Under the pieces are notes generated by a model that saw only the letters and a list, made by a program, of their open reading frames with translations, was not told the origin of the DNA and ran no database searches. A stretch of 6,676 bases of DNA, from assembly GCA_947071365.1 (NCBI GenBank), contig CAMTFT010000097.1, positions 1 through 6,676 on the forward strand, in the 5' to 3' direction. Each line of letters begins with the position of its first letter. Within the stretch, counting starts at the first letter, position 1. Both the position numbers and the translations under genes were made by a program. This DNA is from an uncultured bacterium (GTDB taxonomy: Bacteria > Bacillota > Clostridia > Lachnospirales > Lachnospiraceae). Positions 1 to 5,136 of the stretch are shown here, piece after piece.

Positions 1-43
1 ACCTATTAAGTCGTCGGCAGCGTCAGATGTGTATAAGAGACAG
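1..43 (+). other. Nextera (Tn5) sequencing adapter, left end; not genomic
   Basis: Bases 11-43 are the Nextera Read 1 transposase adapter, ending in the 19-bp Tn5 mosaic end AGATGTGTATAAGAGACAG (25-43). Bases 3-10 (CTATTAAG) sit where the i5 index belongs and appear, from memory, to match Nextera XT index S518. Bases 1-2 (AC) fit the end of the P5 primer. The genomic insert therefore starts at base 44. An open frame beginning at the ATG at 27 gives the artefactual peptide start MCIRDR, a translation of the mosaic end that should be removed from the adjacent permease. Confidence 0.98.
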
Positions 44-44
44 G

Positions 45-518
45 TATGGCATCGTAGGAAGAAATTATGCGCAGCTCGATTCCATGGGGAAGTTTCTCGA
101 TAAGGCGAATCACCTTGTCCTGCCGATCGCGACGCTGGTCATCGTATCGGTGGGCTCACTGATGCGTTATACGAGAACGAATATGCTGGAGGTACTCAAT
201 TCCGATTATATCCGCACGGCAAGGGCAAAGGGACTGAGTGAAAACAAGGTTATTTACCACCACGCGTTCCGCAACACGCTGATCCCGCTCGTAACGATCG
301 TCGGCGGTTCTCTGCCGGGCCTGTTTGCCGGTGCGCTGATCACGGAGACGCTGTTTTCGATCCCCGGCATCGGCTGGACCTCGTATCAGGCGATGATTGC
401 GGGAGATATTCCGTTCTCCATGTTTTATCTGACCTTTATGGCGGTTCTGACACTGGCGGGCAATCTGATCTCTGACATTCTGTATGCGGTGGTTGATCCC
501 CGTGTGCGTATTGCTTAG
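45..518 (+). CDS. oppB: Peptide ABC transporter permease, OppB/DppB type, C-terminal half (5' truncated)
   Basis: Inner permease subunit of an oligopeptide/dipeptide importer in the cytoplasmic membrane; it pairs with the next permease to form the channel. About 157 genomic codons remain of a family length usually near 310-340, so the N-terminal half, including the first helices, is lost at the contig border. Visible in the remaining part are a helix around residues 24-42, the cytoplasmic EAA loop that docks on the ATPase (about 49-81, with SDYIRTARAKGLSENKV and a following HHAFRNTLIP), two further hydrophobic helices (about 82-102 and 126-150), and the typical end LYAVVDPRVRIA. The conserved FSIPGIG stretch is also typical of this permease group. 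The stop at 516-518 lies 18 bases before the oppC start, so the genes are probably co-transcribed. Assignment to the family is firm; peptide versus nickel or other substrate is inferred from the operon. Confidence 0.93.
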   Translation, partial: YGIVGRNYAQLDSMGKFLDKANHLVLPIATLVIVSVGSLMRYTRTNMLEVLNSDYIRTARAKGLSENKVIYHHAFRNTLIPLVTIVGGSLPGLFAGALITETLFSIPGIGWTSYQAMIAGDIPFSMFYLTFMAVLTLAGNLISDILYAVVDPRVRIA

Positions 519-536
519 GAAGGAGGAGCTGTATTT

Positions 537-2090
537 ATGTCTGATGATATGAAAAATCTGAAAAATGCGTCTCCTCTCGATAAGCAGGAAGAGCAGTATT
601 CTCTTAACGACGACCGCCGTGTCCGGGTACTTTCTCCCGGTGCACTCGTTGCAAAGAGGTTCCTGAGGAACCGTCTGGCGGTGCTGGGCATGATCATGCT
701 GATCACGATGTTTGTCTTTTCTTTTATCGGCGGACTGGTAAGCCCGTACGGACAGGATGAACAGTTCTATACGTATGAATATATGGATAAGGATTACGCC
801 GGCGTCGTGCAGAACGATGAGCTGCGCTATACGACGGCGGAGGGCAAGGAATTCGGCAGCCTCTTGCAGGCAAAGCTGATGCTGGCAAAAAACAAGGGCG
901 AGACGAGCTTTGTGGAAAAGGATGTCAAGTATGAATTTGTGGCAGAGGGAGAGGAATTCCTTTCGATTACTGCCGACGGTGAGCCCTTTGCGGTAGCCAG
1001 CAAGGATATCGTTACGTCTGTGGGCGACGAGCTTTCCTTCGACGTAAAATTCGGCGCGCTGAAAGCGTGTGAGCTGGAGGAGGCTTCCTTTGAGGCGGAA
1101 GGCACAGAGTATACGATGGATGAGGAGGGCAATATCCTGAAGGACGATGAGATCGTGGGATTTGTCAGCCGCTTTGTGGTGCAGCCTGCCAAGAACGGCA
1201 CCGTATTCCCGGAGGATTTCAAGGAAGCTGTCGCTGTTGCCATCGAGGAAGAGGCCAGCGAGTTTACGTGCGTGAGTGAGGATGGTACGGAGAACGAGTA
1301 TAAAATATCATACAAACCGGATACGGACAGTTGGATCGTGAAGCAGCACGAGGCGACCTACGTGTATGACCGCTATGGAAAGCCGTCAAAGGCACATTGG
1401 CTCGGCACGGATACGAACGGAATGGATATGCTGACGCGTCTGATGTACGGCGGCAGAGTGTCGCTGATCATCGGCTTTATCGTCGTGATCATCGAGACGC
1501 TGATCGGCGTTGTTCTTGGCGGTGTTTCCGGCTATTTCGGCGGCTGGATCGACAACCTGATCATGCGTATCGTCGATGTATTTTACTGTATTCCGTCCAC
1601 GCCGCTGATCATTATTCTCGGTGCAGCCATGGATGCGATGCAGATCGACCCGCAGATCCGTATGCTGTACCTGATGCTGATCCTCGGTTTCCTTGGATGG
1701 CCTTCAATTGCCCGTCTCGTAAGAGGACAGATCCTGTCCCTGCGTGAGCAGGAGTTCATGACGGCAACGGAAGCCTGCGGTATCAGTGTTTCAAGAAGGA
1801 TCTTCAAGCATTTGATTCCGAATGTTATCCCGCAGCTCATTGTAACGTGTACAATGAGCCTTGGTTCTACCATCATCACGGAGGCGACGCTGTCCTTCCT
1901 GGGACTTGGAGTTAAGTTCCCCTTCGCTTCCTGGGGTAACATTATCAACGATGTAAACAATGCGTACGTTATGACGCATTACTGGTTCATCTGGATCCCG
2001 GCAGGTATCTGCCTTCTTATCACAGTGCTGGGCTTCAACTTTGTAGGCGATGGTCTCCGGGACGCGTTCGACCCGAGAATGAAACGGTAA
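537..2090 (+). CDS. oppC: Peptide ABC transporter permease, OppC/DppC type, with large extracytoplasmic insertion
   Basis: Second membrane subunit of the peptide importer, 517 residues against about 280-320 for most OppC/DppC proteins. The start has an AGGAGG at 521-526, 10 bases upstream. Order of parts: cytoplasmic N-terminus (1-44) with the OppC N-terminal motif around SPGALVAKRFLRNRLAVLG; helix 1 (about 46-69); an acidic insertion (about 75-285); the conserved re-entry HWLGTDTNGMDMLTRLMYGGR (287-307, typical of OppC); helices around 307-332, 343-365 and 374-395; the EAA coupling loop (about 403-434, REQEFMTATEACGISVSRR then HLIPNVIPQ); and the last helices (430-455, 484-505), ending in GDGLRDAFDPRMKR. 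All core permease motifs are intact, so the protein should work despite the insertion. From known OppC topology, the insertion lies outside the membrane, where the substrate-binding protein docks. Its fold is not recognised. Confidence 0.95.
   Translation: MSDDMKNLKNASPLDKQEEQYSLNDDRRVRVLSPGALVAKRFLRNRLAVLGMIMLITMFVFSFIGGLVSPYGQDEQFYTYEYMDKDYAGVVQNDELRYTTAEGKEFGSLLQAKLMLAKNKGETSFVEKDVKYEFVAEGEEFLSITADGEPFAVASKDIVTSVGDELSFDVKFGALKACELEEASFEAEGTEYTMDEEGNILKDDEIVGFVSRFVVQPAKNGTVFPEDFKEAVAVAIEEEASEFTCVSEDGTENEYKISYKPDTDSWIVKQHEATYVYDRYGKPSKAHWLGTDTNGMDMLTRLMYGGRVSLIIGFIVVIIETLIGVVLGGVSGYFGGWIDNLIMRIVDVFYCIPSTPLIIILGAAMDAMQIDPQIRMLYLMLILGFLGWPSIARLVRGQILSLREQEFMTATEACGISVSRRIFKHLIPNVIPQLIVTCTMSLGSTIITEATLSFLGLGVKFPFASWGNIINDVNNAYVMTHYWFIWIPAGICLLITVLGFNFVGDGLRDAFDPRMKR
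759..1391 (+). other. Acidic extracytoplasmic insertion domain within the OppC-type permease
   Basis: Codons about 75-285 of oppC encode a soluble segment that is absent from standard OppC/DppC proteins. It follows helix 1 (after SPYGQDEQF) and ends just before HWLGTDTNG, so family topology puts it outside the membrane. It is rich in Glu and Asp and has no hydrophobic helix. It contains a loosely repeated motif AEG-x-E-[FY] at residues 101-106, 136-141 and 187-192, the latter two followed by segments of alternating hydrophobic and polar residues that suggest beta strands. Two cysteines (C178, C245) lie in it. The reading frame is continuous across the segment. A role in docking the binding protein or sensing substrate is only a guess. 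Confidence 0.8.
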
Positions 2091-2105
2091 GGGAGGAAAA
2101 ATATT

Positions 2106-3248
2106 ATGGCGAAAAAACATGCAGAAGGTTATTTGTCAGCCAAAGAATCCCGCCGGATTTCAAAGGAGAACCGCCGGATTACGAATGAGCTGGAAAAAAA
2201 GCGGAAACGGAAGAATGTGCCGGAATCAGAGTATCTGACGACGATGCATGACCCGGAAAACGCAGTGGAATTTGATAATCTGCATACGTACTTCTTTACG
2301 GATGCGGGAACGGTAAAAAGTGTGGACGGCGTAAGCTTTGATGTGCCGATTGGAAAAACGGTGGGTGTAGTAGGTGAGTCAGGATGCGGAAAATCCGTTA
2401 CGAGCCTGTCGCTTATGCAGCTCATCCAGCGTCCCCAGGGACAGATCGTGGAAGGCGAGATCCGTCTGAACCTCGGAAATAAGGCGTATGATATCGCAAA
2501 GACGCCGCAGGATAAGATGCAGGGACTCCGGGGAAACTATGTGTCAATGATCTTTCAGGAGCCAATGACTTCCCTGAATCCCGTGTTCCGGATCGGCGAT
2601 CAGGTGGACGAGGTCATAGCGCTTCACAGCGGTCAGGGTATGAGTAAGGAGGCTGTGAAAGAGCGTACCATCGAGATGCTGAAGATGGTAGGGATCGCCA
2701 ACAGCGAGGGCGTTTACCGGATGTTCCCTCACGAGCTGTCGGGCGGTATGCGCCAGCGTGTCATGATTGCAATGGCGCTGGCCTGTAATCCGAAGATCAT
2801 CATTGCGGATGAGCCGACCACGGCTCTGGATGTGACGATCCAGGCGCAGATTCTTGATCTGTTGCGCCAGTTAAAGGATAAGATCAATTCTTCCATTATG
2901 CTGATTACCCACGATCTGGGCGTGATTGCGGAGATGGCGGATTATGTGGTAGTTATGTATGCCGGAAGAGTCGTGGAAAAGGGGACTGCCGAGGAGATAT
3001 TCGAGCATCCGTCCCATCCGTACACGATCGGTCTGATGGCCTCAAAGCCGGTGGTAGGCAAGCAGGTAGACAAGCTGTATTCGATTCCGGGCAAGGTACC
3101 GAATCCCATCAACATGCCGGATTACTGTTATTTTAAAGACCGCTGCGAGATGTGCGTGGAGAAGTGCAGCGGCGTGTATCCGCCGGAGATTTCACTTAGT
3201 CCGACGCATAAGGTAAGCTGTTACCGTTACGAGAAGGAGGGAAAATAG
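2106..3248 (+). CDS. oppD: Peptide ABC transporter ATP-binding protein, OppD/DppD type
   Basis: Cytoplasmic ATPase that powers peptide import with OppF. It has 380 residues and the start is set by GGGAGG at 2091-2096, 9 bases upstream. Motifs in order: Walker A GESGCGKS (90-97), Q-loop Gln151 in [10 protein letters not shown] (the form usual for OppD), ABC signature LSGGMRQR (211-218), Walker B IIIADE (231-236) followed by PTTALD, and switch His269 in ITHDLGV. The C-terminal oligopeptide-transporter extension (about 297-375) contains HPSHPYT and a Cys cluster C341-x5-C347-x2-C350-x3-C354 with C372 later; related DppD/OppD subunits are reported to hold an iron-sulfur cluster at such cysteines. 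The first 50 residues are a basic, charged extension (many Lys/Arg/Glu, helix-forming) before the usual start of the ABC domain. The stop TAG directly abuts the next ATG. Confidence 0.96.
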   Translation: MAKKHAEGYLSAKESRRISKENRRITNELEKKRKRKNVPESEYLTTMHDPENAVEFDNLHTYFFTDAGTVKSVDGVSFDVPIGKTVGVVGESGCGKSVTSLSLMQLIQRPQGQIVEGEIRLNLGNKAYDIAKTPQDKMQGLRGNYVSMIFQEPMTSLNPVFRIGDQVDEVIALHSGQGMSKEAVKERTIEMLKMVGIANSEGVYRMFPHELSGGMRQRVMIAMALACNPKIIIADEPTTALDVTIQAQILDLLRQLKDKINSSIMLITHDLGVIAEMADYVVVMYAGRVVEKGTAEEIFEHPSHPYTIGLMASKPVVGKQVDKLYSIPGKVPNPINMPDYCYFKDRCEMCVEKCSGVYPPEISLSPTHKVSCYRYEKEGK

Positions 3249-4274
3249 ATGGCTGTACAGAAAAATGAAGGAAAGCCTTCAGGTTCCGGTATCCAGTATG
3301 ACCCGCAGTATATTCTGATGGTCAATGATCTGAAAAAATATTTTCCCATCAAAGGCGGTATGATCTCCCGTGCTGTCGGCCAGGTCAAGGCCGTGGACGG
3401 CGTTACCTTCAACCTGAAGCGCGGTACGACCATGGGCCTGGTGGGAGAGTCCGGGTGCGGAAAGACCACTACGGGGCGTACGATCCTGCGCCTTTCCGGT
3501 GAGAAAACAGGCGGCGACGTGCTGTTTAACGGGCAGGAGGTCTATGACCTGTCCAAACAGGAGCTGCGTGCGCTGCGTACAAAGATGCAGATCATTTTCC
3601 AGGATCCGTTCTCAAGCCTTTCTCCGAGACTTCCGGTAGGGGAGATCATCGGCGAGGCGGTGCGGGAGCACAAGCTTGTACCGAAGGAAGAATTCAATGA
3701 TTATATCGATCAGGTAATGGATAACTGCGGATTGCAGCCCTTCCATAAGGATCGCTATCCCCATGAGTTTTCCGGTGGGCAGCGGCAGCGTATCTGTATA
3801 GCGAGAGCACTGGCGCTGAATCCTGAGTTCGTGGTCTGTGATGAGCCGGTATCGGCTCTGGACGTGTCGATTCAGGCCCAGATCATCAATCTGCTGAAGG
3901 AACTGCAGGAAAAATATTCACTGACGTACCTGTTCATTTCCCACGATCTGTCGGTGGTGGAGCATATTTCCGATACGGTAGGCGTTATGTACCTCGGAAA
4001 TCTCGTGGAATACGGAAAAACGGAGGATATTTTCAGAAATCCACTTCATCCGTACACGAAAGCGCTGTTTTCCGCGATACCGATACCGGATCCGAAAGCC
4101 AAGATGAACCGTATCGTTCTGGAGGGTTCCATTCCGTCACCGGCGAACCCGCCGAAGGGCTGCAAATTCCATACACGCTGTGCGCATTGTATGGCGAAGT
4201 GCAAGGAAGTGGCGCCGGTACAGAAGGAAATAGAGCCGGGTCATTACGTGGTATGTCATCTCTACGATGAGTAA
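3249..4274 (+). CDS. oppF: Peptide ABC transporter ATP-binding protein, OppF/DppF type
   Basis: Second ATPase of the importer, 341 residues, expected to form a heterodimer with the OppD-type subunit. The ATG follows the oppD stop with no gap. An AGGAGG at 3235-3240, inside the end of oppD, lies 8 bases upstream, which suggests coupled translation. Motifs: Walker A GESGCGKT (66-73), Q-loop Gln118 in FQDPFSSLSPR (OppF-like, against EPMTSLNP in OppD), signature FSGGQRQR (174-181), Walker B FVVCDE (194-199) with PVSALD, and switch His232 in ISHDLSV. The C-terminal extension (about 262-338) has NPLHPYT and the Cys pattern C305-x5-C311-x2-C314-x3-C318, with C336 near the end. All catalytic residues are present. 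No terminator hairpin is seen after the stop, so transcription may run on into the next gene. Confidence 0.96.
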   Translation: MAVQKNEGKPSGSGIQYDPQYILMVNDLKKYFPIKGGMISRAVGQVKAVDGVTFNLKRGTTMGLVGESGCGKTTTGRTILRLSGEKTGGDVLFNGQEVYDLSKQELRALRTKMQIIFQDPFSSLSPRLPVGEIIGEAVREHKLVPKEEFNDYIDQVMDNCGLQPFHKDRYPHEFSGGQRQRICIARALALNPEFVVCDEPVSALDVSIQAQIINLLKELQEKYSLTYLFISHDLSVVEHISDTVGVMYLGNLVEYGKTEDIFRNPLHPYTKALFSAIPIPDPKAKMNRIVLEGSIPSPANPPKGCKFHTRCAHCMAKCKEVAPVQKEIEPGHYVVCHLYDE

Positions 4275-4379
4275 AGTGTACGGCGGGATGTGGACAGATA
4301 AAGTCAGGCAACCAGGCAGGGCAGCATAGGACTGTGTTAGATGGAAAGAATTTTAGTAAGCGGAAGAAGCTCTGTCAGC

Positions 4380-4385
4380 GGGAGG
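4380..4385 (+). promoter_or_regulatory. Shine-Dalgarno sequence deciding the start of the Gly-rich protein gene
   Basis: GGGAGG ends 9 bases before the ATG at 4395, a normal distance. It is only 3 bases from the in-frame ATG at 4389, and the in-frame ATG at 4341 has no comparable site. The start at 4395 is therefore preferred over a longer product. Confidence 0.75.
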
Positions 4386-4394
4386 AAGATGGCT

Positions 4395-4784
4395 ATGAAA
4401 AAAAATCAGGATATAAATGAAGATGATGGCCGGACTGTCGCTGATATGAGCCAGGTATCCAGCGGACATCTGTTCGGAAGACATCACAGATACTCACGGG
4501 AGATGCATTCCGGGTCGGGAGGCTTTGGCGGATCGCAGTTTGGGTCAGGAGGCGGCTTCGGCGGACAGCAGTCCGGGCCGGGGGAAGGTTTCGGCGGACA
4601 GCAATCCCGGTGGGAGATGCAAAGGCCGCGGACAGAGGAGCGGCCTTGGGAGAATGCCCCATTTACGAGAAAAGAGCGGTGGATGTATACGCTGGGAGCG
4701 CTGAAGGCATCCCTGCTGATCGGCCTTGTGTATCTGGCAGGACTGGGACTGCTGGTCGGATTGATGGTATTCTTCTGGAAATGA
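4395..4784 (+). CDS. Hypothetical Gly-rich, C-terminally membrane-anchored small protein
   Basis: Not recognised as a named family. The preferred product has 129 residues (in-frame alternatives begin at 4341 and 4389). It starts with a hydrophilic MKKNQDINEDD segment, then a His/Arg-rich patch (GHLFGRHHRYSRE, 24-36), a low-complexity Gly/Gln/Ser segment (39-71) with GFGGQQS occurring twice, a charged stretch (72-96) ending in FTRKERWMYT, and a single hydrophobic helix (about 102-128) that reaches almost to the C-terminus. The layout is that of a tail-anchored membrane protein with its soluble part probably in the cytoplasm; no signal peptide is seen. It lies about 120 bases after oppF with no terminator between, and a strong terminator follows it, so it could be the last gene of the opp transcript. 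Its position just before spoIIP does not by itself show a sporulation role. Confidence 0.72.
   Translation: MKKNQDINEDDGRTVADMSQVSSGHLFGRHHRYSREMHSGSGGFGGSQFGSGGGFGGQQSGPGEGFGGQQSRWEMQRPRTEERPWENAPFTRKERWMYTLGALKASLLIGLVYLAGLGLLVGLMVFFWK
4509..4607 (+). repeat. Gly-rich low-complexity coding segment
   Basis: Residues 39-71 of the small membrane protein are a degenerate repeat of Gly-Phe-Gly-Gly followed by Ser/Gln. The heptapeptide GFGGQQS appears at 54-60 and 65-71, encoded by nearly identical DNA (ggcttcggcggacagcag versus ggtttcggcggacagcaa), with a looser GGFGGSQFG copy before them. Such segments are usually disordered and prone to copy-number change. Confidence 0.75.
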
Positions 4785-4833
4785 GAAACGGGGCAGGAGC
4801 CACAGAACGGCGGCCTGTATGAGAAGAGAGGCG

Positions 4834-4880
4834 GAGCTGCTGCAAGGTATCTTTTGATATTTTGCGGCGGCTCTTTTATA
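4834..4880 (+). terminator. Strong rho-independent terminator
   Basis: Left arm 4834-4851 pairs with right arm 4856-4873 over 18 positions without mismatch (14 Watson-Crick and 4 G-U pairs), closed by a TTTT loop at 4852-4855 and followed by TTTTATA at 4874-4880. The stem base GAGC/GCTC is GC-rich. There is no T-run after the stem on the opposite strand, so it acts on + strand transcripts. It ends the unit containing the Gly-rich gene (and probably the opp genes) and separates it from spoIIP. Confidence 0.88.
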
Positions 4881-4956
4881 TGTGAAATTCCTCCGGATTC
4901 TGATTTTATTTCGCTGCATTGAAATATACATTTTCGTACGAAGCATTTAGTTACGG

Positions 4957-4978
4957 TATGTCCTTCGGGCATATTTTT
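4957..4978 (+). terminator. Weak terminator-like hairpin
   Basis: TATGTCC (4957-4963) can pair with GGGCATA (4967-4973), using one T-G pair; a version with a CTTCGG tetraloop and one bulged T is also possible. A TTTTT run follows at 4974-4978. It could be a backup terminator, but it overlaps the -35 element of the sigma-E promoter candidate, so part of the pattern may be fortuitous. Confidence 0.4.
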
Positions 4979-4997
4979 GCGTTTCCTTTCATATATA
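4969..4997 (+). promoter_or_regulatory. Candidate sigma-E sporulation promoter for spoIIP
   Basis: GCATATT at 4969-4975 matches the known sigma-E -35 consensus (KMATATT/GHATATT as described in Bacillus subtilis). After exactly 14 bases comes CATATATA (4990-4997), matching the -10 consensus CATACAHT at 6 of 8 positions. Transcription would start near 5004, leaving a leader of about 130 bases before spoIIP. B. subtilis spoIIP is known to be under mother-cell sigma-E control, so motif, spacing and downstream gene agree. The -10 deviation and the surrounding AT repeat leave some doubt. Confidence 0.62.
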
Positions 4998-5072
4998 TAT
5001 GGTAGCGCCTGCGAGTGCAGGGCCTTACAGAAAGATACACGGATACAGTAATCATTGTATACGGACTAAAAA

Positions 5073-5096
5073 ATGCCGCCAGGTTGGGGACGGCAT
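5073..5096. other. Inverted repeat in the spoIIP leader; minus-strand terminator-like
   Basis: ATGCCG (5073-5078) and CGGCAT (5091-5096) are perfect inverted repeats. CC/GG can add two inner pairs with one bulged A. Five to six A bases precede it, so read on the minus strand it is a short GC-rich stem followed by T residues, as in a rho-independent terminator. No credible minus-strand gene lies to its right, so it may instead be a leader hairpin in the spoIIP mRNA, or chance. Confidence 0.35.
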
Positions 5097-5124
5097 GGGT
5101 TCAGGAAAAGGCCCGAAACGGACT

Positions 5125-5130
5125 GGGAGG
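5125..5130 (+). promoter_or_regulatory. Shine-Dalgarno sequence of spoIIP
   Basis: GGGAGG lies 6 bases before the ATG at 5137. It fixes this start, from which the product begins with a short charged stretch and then a single membrane helix, as expected for SpoIIP. Confidence 0.8.
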
Positions 5131-5136
5131 CGTGAT

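Larger units (their letters stand above)
4785..5136. other. Intergenic region between the Gly-rich gene and spoIIP (352 bases)
   Basis: No convincing gene is seen here on either strand. Reading left to right it holds about 50 unassigned bases, the strong terminator (4834-4880), an AT-rich stretch (4881-4956), a small terminator-like hairpin (4957-4978), the candidate sigma-E promoter (4969-4997) with an (AT)5 tract, and the spoIIP leader. The leader contains an inverted repeat (5073-5096), a 20-codon open frame (5073-5135) without a ribosome site, and the spoIIP Shine-Dalgarno sequence (5125-5130). Confidence 0.8.

Noticed and set aside
827..1315. Minus-strand open frame of 162 codons under the OppC insertion
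   Set aside because: Ser/Ser/Pro-rich shadow of an acidic coding segment, with no support beyond openness; the + strand frame carries the permease motifs on both sides.
4341..4394. Earlier starts (ATG at 4341 or 4389) for the Gly-rich protein
   Set aside because: No ribosome site before 4341, and only 3 bases between GGGAGG and 4389. The ATG at 4395 has proper spacing.
4275..4394. A separate promoter between oppF and the Gly-rich gene
   Set aside because: TGGACA near 4291 resembles a -35 box, but no acceptable -10 element lies at the right distance.
4484..4972. Minus-strand open frames around the Gly-rich gene (162, 133 and 89 codons)
   Set aside because: Repetitive Pro/Cys-rich translations are the antisense of the Gly-rich repeat. 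They run through the strong terminator and have no convincing ribosome sites.
5043..5060. Operator-like dyad ATACA-N8-TGTAT
   Set aside because: Only five bases per arm in AT-rich DNA, without a second copy or known regulator; likely by chance.
5073..5135. A 20-codon open frame just before spoIIP as a separate gene
   Set aside because: No Shine-Dalgarno sequence upstream (AT-rich ACTAAAAA before the ATG) and no recognisable peptide feature; kept only as a remark on the leader.
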